A DNA stretch of 64,000 nt from Symsagittifera roscoffensis. Lineage: Eukaryota > Xenacoelomorpha > Acoela > Convolutidae. The position numbers and the translations under genes were made by a program. Of this stretch, positions 35,007 through 44,469 are shown one piece after another. Location of the stretch: the NCBI RefSeq assembly GCF_963678635.1, contig NC_087063.1, positions 17,531,814 to 17,595,813 of the forward strand, given 5' to 3'. Below the pieces are notes generated by a model. The model was given only the letters and a program-made list of their open reading frames with translations, searched no databases and was not told where the DNA came from. Every line of letters begins with the position of its first letter. The stretch's first letter is position 1.

Positions 35007-35754
35007 AGGTGAATCCCAGGAGGAGGAGGGCGAAGAAGAGCAAGTGGATTTTGGATCTCAAGGCAGCCTCAATAGTTCGACCCAGGAGAATGAGGCATAC
35101 GTCGAAAAAGAGACTGGAAACATGGACAAATTTGGTGTGGTGAGAACGATAAGCAAAGAGGTAAACACACCGGGCCAGTCAAGAGACTTCGCGATTATGA
35201 CAAATTCAGAGCTGCAAACTGGGGAGAGTAGAAACAGAGGGCTAGGCAACGCATTGGCGGATCCTGAGGTGGATAATGAAAAGATGTCGAGGCAGAGAGT
35301 CAAGGCCCGGATCTCGACCAGCACGAAGCTACATGGGACCGACAGGGTTACACCGCCACTAGTGACGCCACTCGTGGATAACAAGGCAGCACTAGAAGAA
35401 GCCTTAAACAACATAGTGGACAGTTTAGGAGAACAAAATGAACAGATGTCCATAAGAATGAGTGAACTAGAAAGGGCAGTTCAGATTGAAAGAAAAAGTC
35501 TGCGGGAAGAAATAAACCGCAATAGACAAGAAATTGGTAGGAGCGAAAAACGCTTGAAAGAAAAAACGGACGAGCATATGGCGAAGAACTTGTCGCGAAT
35601 GACAAGAGAAGCGGAACAGCGAGAGTTACGCTTAAGAGACGAAATGGAGAAGTTAAGAATTCAGCAAGAGCAGTCTCTTGGGACTCTTGACACAAAGATA
35701 GACGCGATGATGGAGAGGCGAACTCAGGCAATCATGGGTTGGACGGGCTACTAA
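35007..35754 (+). CDS. Copy 2 Gag, coiled-coil segment
   Basis: Continuation of Gag in the next frame; first ATG of this frame is 35122 (the open frame begins before 35044). From about 35380 to 35730 the sequence is a long charged alpha-helix with heptad-like spacing (ELERAVQIERKSLREEINRN, then EQRELRLRDEMEKLRIQQEQ), a likely coiled coil for Gag assembly. It stops at 35752-35754 just after a GGG triplet (35736-35738), where one more G would join it to the next segment. Confidence 0.55.
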
Positions 35755-38135
35755 GCAGCAAGAGTGGACCGAAAGAAGGGGAACCGAACTCGGGAGGTCC
35801 CAGCAGGGAGCCGAAGGTGAAGTTCAATGAACATCAAAAGAGGAAGACATATGGATCCACTAGAGGCAGGGGCAGTTCATCAGGCTATGCCACAAGGGAT
35901 AATAGAACATGGGGCCCGAACAGTAGAGCAAGTTCATCGGGGAACAGACAGACCTCTAACGAACGACCGACGCAAGGCACACATTCGACTGGGAGAAGTG
36001 ATTCCGGTAACAGAGGGCATGCAAGCCCGGGGAGGAGTCATGTGGGCCAGGCGGGAAACACTCACGGCGATTCGGATTGCAGGGATGCACCGCATACAGA
36101 GCCTTTGACAAGGTGTGAGGACACTCAGGCGGGACACTCAAGGGATGCTACGGCAATGGCCACAGCCTTTGAACCCCTAAACAGGTCCTTGGAGACATTC
36201 CTTACAAGGTTATCCAGAACCAATGAATGCAGTGAGAAGTCCAGAAGAGTCTTTAAGAAACCAAGATGCTATAAAGATAATTCTGATGGCCGAATTGATA
36301 CCTGGATAGAGGTAATGAAACTGCATTTCGAGGAAGAGGACTTGTCGGAGAGACAGGAATGCAGTGCACTTACCAGTAACTTGGAAGGGACAGCCCTGAA
36401 CTGTGTCATGGCAAAGAAGCAATATCAGCGTGACACAGCCGAGAAAATCTTCGAAATCTTGTTAAACCGTTTTGGATCAGGGGTGCAGGGACACCAAGCG
36501 ATGATGCGCTTCGAGAAACGGAGGCAACGAGAAGATGAAACGATAGATAAGTTTCTCGACGACTTGGAAATGCTGAGAAGACGCAGCCAACCGGATGCGT
36601 CAAACCGGAGAATGAACCTGGCAGTAGCCTCAAAATTCATCGAGGGTGTGAAGAATGATGAATTTCGAACAATGCTAGCAACGCATTACACACCACTATC
36701 AACCAATGCGCCAACAACAGAGGAGTTGAGGCTCAAGTCAAAAAAGTATCTTTTGTTGAAACCTCCTTCGAGATCTGGATACTACAAGAACAATTATGGC
36801 AATTTTAACAACGGACCAGCAAACCAAGGGAACAACTGGTACAAACCGAGGGATGATATGGACAAGAGAGGCTCTTGTGCCAATTGCAGTTCAACGGACC
36901 ATCATGTGTCAGCATGCCCAACTTACAAACAAGGCATGAAAGCAATAGGCTTTAGCCTCGAGGACGAAGAGGCGTCAGAAGTTGACCATGAGGATTTCAT
37001 GAGAGGAGTAATTGCGAAGTTCGGCCCGAGGTGTTTCTTTTGCAACTTGGAAGGTCATTTTAAATCAGATTGTCCACAATTCTGGGATGCAGTGGCAGAC
37101 ATCAAGCATCCAAGGCATGAGGAAGCTTTATCAGGAGTGAAAGCCAGCAAGGCTCGCCTGTTGAGTGAAACGGAGGCGCGCAGAAAAGACAAACCGCAAG
37201 AGCTGGCGACGAAGAAAATGCAAGCGGTAACTGAAGAGACAGGTGAACCAGAACCAGTGACTGCGGCCGATGACTTCAAGATTGATTATAGGGCAGCCGC
37301 AAGGGATGCTCTAAATAGAGTGCAGCAGGAACTGTTGACGAAAGAGATCGAACAAAAAGTGAACCTCGAACTGGAAAATGAGAAGCTTCAGGAACAACTG
37401 AATACCTTCGAAGCAACGGAGGTCGAGGAGACCAAAGCACCAAGCAGTTTGAGCATGAAACTTAATGTGATCTCCGGTCAGAGGTTCGGCATGGTGCCAC
37501 AAGGAAGCAAGATACAGTCGATAATTTCAGTGGCTGGACACCAGGTAATCAGGAATCTGAGTGAACCATCCGAGTTCACTTTGATGCATTTGGACACATA
37601 TGCAGATTATCTGAGTCAGGTGGAGCCACGCACTGAGTCGAGAGCTGTGCGAGCACTACTAACAACGGGTGGCCCTCGCATGAAGAAACTTCATGGACGC
37701 TACCTAGAGGTCTATGGGCCGTATCAAGTGATGCTGAACGTGGATGGAATCAGTATCTACACCAGGACTTATGTGACAACAGATGATGACCAAATGGGGC
37801 AGATCTATTTGGGTCAGGAGGAACTCAAAGTCCGTAGGATAGGCCATGACGCCATGATGGAACAAGATGCAGTACACATTGGGTATGGAGCAGATGTGAC
37901 TGCACATCTGCTCGACACCAACGGAACAAAAATCGGAGTCACAGGGCTTCTGGACACAGGAGCGGTAGTGAGTGTGATGCCGATAAAAACTTGGGAAAGA
38001 ATGGGCTTCACGAGGGAAGATCTAATTCCAACGAATCTCCGACTGGCCGCCGCCAATCGAGGAGCTATCTACGTAGCCGGAAGAACACCAATAACGGTCC
38101 TCCACATGGGGGGGGGGGGCGGGATCTTTGGATGA
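35739..38135 (+). CDS. Copy 2 Gag capsid, nucleocapsid and protease front half
   Basis: About 800 codons. An R/G/S-rich part (to about residue 130) leads into a retrotransposon capsid-like domain (WIEVMKLHFEEEDLSERQEC, DETIDKFLDDLEMLRRRS, ASKFIEGV). Two CX2CX4HX4C zinc knuckles follow at about 36871-36920 (CANCSSTDHHVSAC) and 37031-37072 (CFFCNLEGHFKSDC), the RNA-binding nucleocapsid signature. After a helical spacer comes an aspartic protease start with LLDTGAVVSVMP near 37950 (catalytic DTG). The frame ends at TGA 38133-38135 after a run of 12 G (38108-38119). The protease continues in another frame, so the break is inside the enzyme. Confidence 0.8.
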   Translation: MDGLLSSKSGPKEGEPNSGGPSREPKVKFNEHQKRKTYGSTRGRGSSSGYATRDNRTWGPNSRASSSGNRQTSNERPTQGTHSTGRSDSGNRGHASPGRSHVGQAGNTHGDSDCRDAPHTEPLTRCEDTQAGHSRDATAMATAFEPLNRSLETFLTRLSRTNECSEKSRRVFKKPRCYKDNSDGRIDTWIEVMKLHFEEEDLSERQECSALTSNLEGTALNCVMAKKQYQRDTAEKIFEILLNRFGSGVQGHQAMMRFEKRRQREDETIDKFLDDLEMLRRRSQPDASNRRMNLAVASKFIEGVKNDEFRTMLATHYTPLSTNAPTTEELRLKSKKYLLLKPPSRSGYYKNNYGNFNNGPANQGNNWYKPRDDMDKRGSCANCSSTDHHVSACPTYKQGMKAIGFSLEDEEASEVDHEDFMRGVIAKFGPRCFFCNLEGHFKSDCPQFWDAVADIKHPRHEEALSGVKASKARLLSETEARRKDKPQELATKKMQAVTEETGEPEPVTAADDFKIDYRAAARDALNRVQQELLTKEIEQKVNLELENEKLQEQLNTFEATEVEETKAPSSLSMKLNVISGQRFGMVPQGSKIQSIISVAGHQVIRNLSEPSEFTLMHLDTYADYLSQVEPRTESRAVRALLTTGGPRMKKLHGRYLEVYGPYQVMLNVDGISIYTRTYVTTDDDQMGQIYLGQEELKVRRIGHDAMMEQDAVHIGYGADVTAHLLDTNGTKIGVTGLLDTGAVVSVMPIKTWERMGFTREDLIPTNLRLAAANRGAIYVAGRTPITVLHMGGGGGIFG

Positions 38136-38362
38136 GCTTCCTGGTGGTAGAGAATTTGGACGACGCCGACCAATTCATCTTGGGCAGAGATTTTGTCAGG
38201 AATTTTGACGTGATGATTGACTTGAACAACGGTCTGATACGGATTAGAAACCCGGACCGGAACTATGTTAAGAAACCAATTAATAGGATAATAACAGACG
38301 GAAACAAGGTACCAATTTTTTTAGATAGGAAAGTGAAGCTACAGCCAGGACAAGCTTTGTAG
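38120..38362 (+). CDS. Copy 2 protease back half
   Basis: Read after the G-run in the shifted frame: LWMSFLVVENLDDADQFILG then RDFVRNFDV, the ILGxDF end of a retropepsin. It completes the protease whose DTG lies in the previous segment. It stops at TAG 38360-38362, where a single missing G (38359) would extend the frame into the next segment. Confidence 0.75.
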   Translation, partial: RDLWMSFLVVENLDDADQFILGRDFVRNFDVMIDLNNGLIRIRNPDRNYVKKPINRIITDGNKVPIFLDRKVKLQPGQAL

Positions 38363-39126
38363 CAATTTCTAGAATGAGAAATTTAAATTCGTTAAGCGAT
38401 AGTAAACAGGTTTGTTTAGTACCGAATCCAAATAGTCAGAGTTCGGTGATTTTAGGCCGGAGCTTCTCGGTAACGCAAAACGGACTGTGTGTCAGTGTGT
38501 TATTGAACACACTGGACACCACGGTTTTAATCCAGCGTGGAAAGAAGCTTGGTTACGCTTTGCCGATGAGGACCGACTATGAGGAGACACAAAACTGGAA
38601 GAAACACATTGTGAAAGACTGTTCTTTTCATGCAAATAAAGATAAAATTTTAAAGAGGATTAATGAATTAAAATCTATTCATAAATTGTTTTCAATGAAA
38701 TCCGAAACGGACGACGGCTTATCGAGCTGCTCGAATTTTCCGGAACGCCCCTCGTCATATGAACTAGAATCTGACAAACAAGTTTTGCCAGAGATAGAAC
38801 ATTTAAAAGGGAAAATAGGTGAGGGAGATTTCGAAAAATTGCGGGACCTCTTAAATCGGAACGCAGATGTATTTTCAAAGCATAAGGCGGATATCGGTTG
38901 CTGTAACTTTGTCAAACACGAAATTGAACTAGAGGAAGGTGCCGTTCCGCACAGAGAAGGCGCGAGACGGATGACGCCACACAAGTCGGAAGCGTGCCGA
39001 GCGGAAATCGAAATGCTGCTTGAATATGACATGATAGAACCCTCGAAATCGCCGTGGGCTTGCGGGGTGGTAATGAAGAAAAAGAAAGGGGGCAGCTTAG
39101 ATTTTGTTGCGACTTTCGTTACTTGA
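38363..39126 (+). CDS. Copy 2 protease-RT linker and RT front part
   Basis: Open frame to the TGA at 39124-39126. Begins with a beta-rich spacer (LGRSFSVTQNGLCVSVLL), then the N-terminal region of reverse transcriptase: HEIELEEGAVPHREGARRM and IEMLLEYDMIEPSKSPWACG, typical of Ty3/Gypsy RT palm start (…G.I.PS.SPWASPVV…). It is cut at a 5-G run (39088-39092) within the KKK-G motif. The rest of RT follows in another frame. Confidence 0.75.
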
Positions 39127-42080
39127 ACGCGGTAACAATTAAAGATGCGTACCCGATACCGCGGATAGACGAGAGCCTCTCTAAGCTTGGTGATGCCAAG
39201 TTCTTCACCACATTGGACTTGGGTTCTGCTTTCTGGCAGGTCCCTCTGCGGAAGAAGGATAGAGAGAAAACCGGATTCGCGTGCGAATTGGGATTGTACC
39301 AGTGGAAGAGGATGCCCTTCGGCTTGTGCAATGCAACGGCCACTTTTCAAAGACTGATGGCTCAGGCTTTGACCAGAGTGACCAAGAAGTACGGGAATCT
39401 CGTGATGTGTTACGTGGATGACGTAGTCATAGCGACACCAACCCTGGGAGACCACATTGATCGGCTCGATGAGGTCTTTGGTTGTATGAAAAGAGCAGGC
39501 TTGAAATGCAAACCATCAAAATGTGAAATCCTTAGGGATTCGATCAAGTACCTGGGAAGAATGGTGGACAGACATGGTGTGAGGCCAGATCCGGAAGCAG
39601 TAGAGGCTGTGTTGACATGGAAGGCTCCGAGAACGGACACACAGCTAATGAGCTTCCTAGGGTTTGCCAATTACTACCGGGAATTCATAAAAGGATATGC
39701 AGACAAGGTGTATCCGATGCAGAAGCTGATGCGCAACAAGTGGAAAAAGTTCGAATGGAACGATGATGCACAGGTTGCTTTCGAGAACCTAAAGCGGGAA
39801 CTGTGCGAAGCGCCAGTGCTAGGCATGCCTACAGAAAAGGGCATGTATGTTCTTGACACAGACGCATCGGTAGTAGCCATCTCAGGAATATTGCATCAAG
39901 AGCAAGAGTGGAACGGAAGAGCAGTTCTCCGTCCCATTGCATACGGCAGCAAGGTCTTGAGTGACACAGAGATGAAATATGGCGCACCAAAAGCAGAAAT
40001 GTTTGCAGTAGTCACCTTCGTGGAAAAATACCGTGCATACTTGGGGAGCGCTCCCTTCAAGTTACGCGTGGACAACAGAGCGTTATCCTGGTTGAAAACC
40101 TACTCGATGGATCAGAGTTATAATGGTAGATGGATAGTAAGATTGGATGGCTACCATATGATAATCGAACATAGGATGCGTGATAAACACCAGAATGCTG
40201 ACAGCCTCAGCAAGAAAACTGAGTTCTATGAAAGATTGGAGCAGAAGCAGGCCAATCAGGCGGAAATAAAGGAGGGATTCTCGTTTCTGGACAAAAAAAC
40301 ATATGAAGCGCTTCCCTTAACGAGATGGTTGGATAAGTCTGGATATCCAATTCCAGGGCATCCTGAGTTATCGGTGGAGAAAGCAGCCGAGATAAAGATG
40401 CTATCCAAGGAGGACCCGGTCCCCTTGGATCTGTTGTTGCGCTCGAATCTGGTCAAGCAAGAACTATCTCACATGAACATAAACAGTCTCTCATTATTGG
40501 ATAAAACGGTGCAGGTCACACCGCAAGTGATGCGGATGCTGGGTGGGTTGTTAGAAAGAGAACTGACCAGAGATGACCCCGATTGGACAGCAGCAGTGGC
40601 ATCGCTAACAGTCAGGGAGAAGGTGAAGATCATGCCGTCTAGACGACAGCACGCAGAAAACGAGAGGGATTGTAGGACAATAGTTCAGCAACTAGTATCC
40701 TCAATACCCCACGAGATTTTAACCAGTACTTCTTACGGACAAAAAGAACAGGGGAGCAGCAAGCGAAAGAAAACCGTCACCTTTGTGGACCAGGATAAGG
40801 AAGGTGAAAAGTTAGAACAAAATCTGCTGCAAGACTATTTGTCCGGGGAGACGAATGATGAGAAGAACCAGCGAGCACAAGATCAACGCCCGGAACAAGA
40901 AAGTTTGTCCGGGGAGTCTGAAATAGACGAAAAAATTCCTGATGAGAAACAGGACCTAGAGAACAAGGTTTTGTCCGGGGAGTTCAGATGGATGCGAAGA
41001 AGGCACAGACATGATCTGGAGGAGCGTGCTGTCTCCAGCACAAACTCTTCAACGGATGACAATTCCCGGATCTCAGGAATGGACACCTATTCAGACAGGA
41101 ACTCGAGCTCGGGATCAGATTTGTCCGAACTAGCGATCCACACACTACTAGTGGAAACTCGTACAAGGGATCTGGACAGAGAGGTGTACCAGGGTCCTGA
41201 CAGCGATCGCTACCTTATACCAAGCGAAAGAGTCTTTGACAACGCAGCGGATGACTTGGAGACAATAGCGGTATCGAAACGTTCGATAAGTCTGTTACCG
41301 CAGAAAGAGGTAGTCAGGACTGATCTTCAGCCGTTTAAACAGGAAACACAGCCGTTGGCGAAGATTTGGTGCGTTAAGATGGAAGATGACACACACCAGC
41401 CTAATAGTCAGATGAGGGTCATGAAGACGTACTTGAAGGCGAGATACAGACTCTCGGATCTTCTAAGGGCGCAGAGAAATGATCGCATGACAAGCAACCT
41501 GAAAAGGTGGATCGAGAATGGTTCTCCAGATAAAGGGGACCTTGAGGAAGATAGTTATCACATCCTGAGACAGTACTTCATGCAGAAGGAAGGGAGGTTA
41601 TATTTGAACAAGGACGGGATTGTGGCTTGCAAAAGAAGAGAGGATGACAGAGTCCTATACAAGTATAACGCGATAGTTTTACCGCAATTCTATCAGACAG
41701 AACTATTATTCAGGTCACATGATCAGATGGACCATCAGGGGATCGACAAAGTATATCATAGAATCCTGAAGCGCTTTGAATGGCCTGGAATGAAAGAGGC
41801 ATGCGAGAAGTGGGTAACAGCATGTCTGTCATGCCAACAAGTCAAGGATCCAAGGAAGTTGCGATTTCCATTACAATCGATCGAGTCGTCTGAATTCAAT
41901 GAGGTGGTACAGATAGATCACCAGAAAATATGCATGACAGACAGTGGTTATAATCAGGTGTTGGTCATGATAGATCATTTTACGAAGTATGCAGAGGCCG
42001 TGCCCTGCTTAACTGCCTCGGCGGAGGAGACATGCGACCACTTGATCAATACGTGGATAGCGAGACATGGCTTCCGATGA
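39054..42080 (+). CDS. Copy 2 reverse transcriptase, RNase H, long linker and integrase front
   Basis: RT blocks in order: DFRYLN, RIDESLSKLGDAKFFTTLDL, MPFGLCNATATFQRLM, YVDDVVIATP (catalytic YVDD, near 39412), SFLGFANYYREFI. RNase H follows: VLDTDASVVAISG, SDTEMKYGAPKAEMFAVV, NADSLSKK. Then an unusually long linker of about 450 residues (about 40230-41600) with three 22-residue units each starting LSGE. The integrase zinc region (H..H....C..C, ending CLSCQQVKD) and first catalytic Asp (QIDHQK) come next, with MIDHFTKYAEAVP. The frame ends at TGA 42078-42080 after a CC pair (42074-42075) within the integrase core. First 15 or so residues here are out-of-frame read; real RT starts near 39090. 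Confidence 0.85.
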   Translation: MGLRGGNEEKERGQLRFCCDFRYLNAVTIKDAYPIPRIDESLSKLGDAKFFTTLDLGSAFWQVPLRKKDREKTGFACELGLYQWKRMPFGLCNATATFQRLMAQALTRVTKKYGNLVMCYVDDVVIATPTLGDHIDRLDEVFGCMKRAGLKCKPSKCEILRDSIKYLGRMVDRHGVRPDPEAVEAVLTWKAPRTDTQLMSFLGFANYYREFIKGYADKVYPMQKLMRNKWKKFEWNDDAQVAFENLKRELCEAPVLGMPTEKGMYVLDTDASVVAISGILHQEQEWNGRAVLRPIAYGSKVLSDTEMKYGAPKAEMFAVVTFVEKYRAYLGSAPFKLRVDNRALSWLKTYSMDQSYNGRWIVRLDGYHMIIEHRMRDKHQNADSLSKKTEFYERLEQKQANQAEIKEGFSFLDKKTYEALPLTRWLDKSGYPIPGHPELSVEKAAEIKMLSKEDPVPLDLLLRSNLVKQELSHMNINSLSLLDKTVQVTPQVMRMLGGLLERELTRDDPDWTAAVASLTVREKVKIMPSRRQHAENERDCRTIVQQLVSSIPHEILTSTSYGQKEQGSSKRKKTVTFVDQDKEGEKLEQNLLQDYLSGETNDEKNQRAQDQRPEQESLSGESEIDEKIPDEKQDLENKVLSGEFRWMRRRHRHDLEERAVSSTNSSTDDNSRISGMDTYSDRNSSSGSDLSELAIHTLLVETRTRDLDREVYQGPDSDRYLIPSERVFDNAADDLETIAVSKRSISLLPQKEVVRTDLQPFKQETQPLAKIWCVKMEDDTHQPNSQMRVMKTYLKARYRLSDLLRAQRNDRMTSNLKRWIENGSPDKGDLEEDSYHILRQYFMQKEGRLYLNKDGIVACKRREDDRVLYKYNAIVLPQFYQTELLFRSHDQMDHQGIDKVYHRILKRFEWPGMKEACEKWVTACLSCQQVKDPRKLRFPLQSIESSEFNEVVQIDHQKICMTDSGYNQVLVMIDHFTKYAEAVPCLTASAEETCDHLINTWIARHGFR

Positions 42081-43666
42081 CGTTTCAATCGGATAATGGA
42101 ACAGCTTTCGTAGGAGAGCTTACGAAAGAGCTCATGAGACGCTCACAGGTCGCTCAAGCTCACTCCACGACATACCACCCTCAGACGAATGGCTTAGTGG
42201 AAAGACAGAATAGGACGTTAGTGTCGATGCTGAGAGTATATTGTTCCAGGTACATGACCGATTGGGACAGATACCTTCCACAGTTGATGGGAGCATACAA
42301 CAGCACGCAACACTCCACCACCGGAGTCAGTCCACACATGATGCTAACTGGACACGAAAAGTCTTTACTCTTAACCTTCTTCTACCCAGAGTATGAGGGA
42401 AAGAAAACGTCCCCACAGGTCTACGTGAGGGATGTGATCAGACGCCAACAGGAGTTGAACGATTTGTGTAGACGAAATACTCAGCAAGCACAGGCAAGGC
42501 AAAGGAAAAGATTTGACAAGAAAGCAGCTGGTGCAAAGGCTTACTCGGTGGGGGACTACGTATGGGTATTTCAGAACGTTATACCACCGAAAGGGACGAA
42601 AAAGCTCCTAAAAAAATGGAGGGGACCCTTCATGATTACAGAGATGCACCAGGAGGGACGCTTTTATAGATTGAGTACTGGCCGAGCAGCCCACTACGAG
42701 AACATCAAGCCACACAATCCATCGACAGAAGACTGGTGTATACCTGCGGACATGGAAGAAGGGGATTATCTATTGATGGATCCTGCTTGTGAGGTCAACG
42801 AGAAGGGCACCAGGGAGAAGAACGATGGAAACGAAGTCGTGGAGGAAGGAACGGACACACCGCTGGACCTGGATCCAAACGAGGAGATCGAAGCGGACGA
42901 TGAAACCTTACCCTATGCAGAGGAAGATTGGCAGGATCCCGAACAGATAGAGGTTCCCAAGAATTTGGAACCGGGTCTTCCGTTCACGATACAGACTCAT
43001 CAGAAGGACGGGACAAGACCAAGAAGAAAGTACAATCCTTACGGTGACGACTTTTTAGTGGATAGGATAGATCTGAAGAAGATAGTGGAGGAAGTAGTGG
43101 GTCTAGAGGAAATAACTGTGTCACAAGACATTGACATAGTCGATGATCTCGACGATGAGTGGGTTGACGACTGGTCGAAACCCGAGGTAGAATTCGACGA
43201 CGAGCAACAGAAGTCATATGAACAATACTTGACGAACCTGCGTGTCTTAGAGTGGCTGAATGAAACGACCTCGGATCCTGAGGAGACCAGCGTCACGATT
43301 CAAGACGTAGATCGTGAAAGCATGAAATACATCAAGACCGAACGAGATGATCCTTCCTGGGCTGCCCAGGAAGGACGACTACTCATTCCAGCTTCTAATC
43401 TCGACTTGATACCCGGTATGCGATCGACGGGGACGTCGATGGATATTTTTGTCCGGGGAGTGGGGGTAGGACTTACCCACACTGAAAACTTGATAATAAA
43501 AAAATTAGGAGTAGCAAGAGAAACAGGAGACTTAGAAGCAGAAACAGGCAAAGAACCTAAGAAACCTGACATAGGGAGGGTAGTTGAGTCATATTTTAAC
43601 TTACCAAATGAATATTCAAGCAACATAATACGAACAGACAGTGATTTCATACTCACAAATAGATAG
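42032..43666 (+). CDS. Copy 2 integrase back half and acidic tail
   Basis: After the break the integrase core continues: FQSDNGTAFVG (second Asp, near 42090) and HPQTNGLVERQNRTL (catalytic Glu), completing D,D-35-E. A basic C-terminal part follows with RKRFDKKAAGAKAYSVGDYV and WRGPFMITEMHQEGRFYRL, resembling the GPY/F module of Gypsy integrases. No chromodomain is seen. The last 300 residues are an acidic, poorly conserved tail. Near 43450 the DNA again carries TGTCCGGGGAGT, the start of the LTR. Ends TAG 43664-43666, 14 bases before the next ATG. Confidence 0.85.
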   Translation: MRPLDQYVDSETWLPMTFQSDNGTAFVGELTKELMRRSQVAQAHSTTYHPQTNGLVERQNRTLVSMLRVYCSRYMTDWDRYLPQLMGAYNSTQHSTTGVSPHMMLTGHEKSLLLTFFYPEYEGKKTSPQVYVRDVIRRQQELNDLCRRNTQQAQARQRKRFDKKAAGAKAYSVGDYVWVFQNVIPPKGTKKLLKKWRGPFMITEMHQEGRFYRLSTGRAAHYENIKPHNPSTEDWCIPADMEEGDYLLMDPACEVNEKGTREKNDGNEVVEEGTDTPLDLDPNEEIEADDETLPYAEEDWQDPEQIEVPKNLEPGLPFTIQTHQKDGTRPRRKYNPYGDDFLVDRIDLKKIVEEVVGLEEITVSQDIDIVDDLDDEWVDDWSKPEVEFDDEQQKSYEQYLTNLRVLEWLNETTSDPEETSVTIQDVDRESMKYIKTERDDPSWAAQEGRLLIPASNLDLIPGMRSTGTSMDIFVRGVGVGLTHTENLIIKKLGVARETGDLEAETGKEPKKPDIGRVVESYFNLPNEYSSNIIRTDSDFILTNR

Positions 43667-43680
43667 CAATCACAGCAGAC

Positions 43681-44061
43681 ATGAGTTTTAGGACAGCGTT
43701 AGCGGCAGATTTTAAGAGAGAATATAAAAACATAGAGTTTCTTTGGAAGCAACGACCAGGAGTAGGGGGCGTAGCAGCCTTACCTCCGGCGGCGTCACAG
43801 ATACCGGGAAAATACCTATGCTTCTTGGCGACGAGGGCGACGGAGAAGCAGCACGTGGACCCGGAGAACCTAGTCTTGTCCTTGACGAGGTTGAGAGACT
43901 TCCTCGTGGAAATGGACTTGAAGGAGATCTCGCTTCCAGTGTACGATCCAAACAGAGGACGACTGCATCCTCGGGAATTGTACGCGCTTGTACACGTGAT
44001 ATTCTCTGATACTAATATACAAGTATATTTACATAAGAAATATTACTTAAGTATAGGCTGA
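43681..44061 (+). CDS. Copy 2 macrodomain-like ORF
   Basis: 126 codons from ATG 43681, 14 bases after the pol stop. The layout matches small macrodomains of the OARD1/TARG1 kind: ADFKREYKNIEFLWKQRPGV at the start, GKYLCFLATRATEK in the second strand region, ENLVLSLTRLRDFLVEMDLK then EISLPVY, and a final VHVIFSDTNIQVYLHKK strand. Macrodomains bind ADP-ribose, and TARG1 removes it from proteins. The glycine-rich loop after the ISLP strand (GCGxDRL in TARG1) reads YDPNRGRL here, and the Lys of the TKK motif is Arg, so de-ADP-ribosylation activity is doubtful; binding is possible. Identification rests on pattern, not a search. Confidence 0.55.
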   Translation: MSFRTALAADFKREYKNIEFLWKQRPGVGGVAALPPAASQIPGKYLCFLATRATEKQHVDPENLVLSLTRLRDFLVEMDLKEISLPVYDPNRGRLHPRELYALVHVIFSDTNIQVYLHKKYYLSIG

Positions 44062-44469
44062 GTGACGTGCGAGAGGGTGTTAGGCTAACGACAAGTTGTA
44101 TGTAATGTGTGATATATGTGATATGTGTGTTATGTTATGTGTTATGTTATTAAGATCCTGGATAAGAAGGGGTTAGTGACCATGAACAACTGAATGACGA
44201 TCTTAGGAATAGATCCAAAGTTTGGACTGTCCAATCTTAGGTCGAATTCCAAAATTTTAGAGACCGATTGATTTTAATAAATTTTAGAAAAAAGATATCT
44301 TTTTATCTGAACTGTTTTTGAGCAAATTTTAGCGTTTTAGCGATATATGTTAAGATAAAATTGACAAGTGTGATATTCGTGACCTCTTTTCTAGATCCTG
44401 ATTGATCGTTTAATTACTCACTTGAGTCAAATCTTTGAATCAAAACCGAATCGAACTTGAAAGAATAGA
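44062..44469 (+). promoter_or_regulatory. Copy 2 intergenic gap with GT-rich tract and candidate splice acceptor
   Basis: The longest noncoding gap between ORFs in the 3' half. A TGTGATATATGTGATATG-type low-complexity tract lies at about 44097-44145. A pyrimidine tract and AG (GACCTCTTTTCTAG, ending 44394) sit 75 bases before ATG 44470 and look like a 3' splice site, which could place the accessory ORFs on a spliced RNA as env is in retroviruses. No matching donor was identified. Confidence 0.35.

Noticed and set aside
34985-42080. Programmed ribosomal frameshifting as cause of the gag-pol breaks
   Set aside because: Six sites, several inside enzyme domains and in both directions, cannot all be programmed. 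Base errors or recent mutations in homopolymers explain them better.
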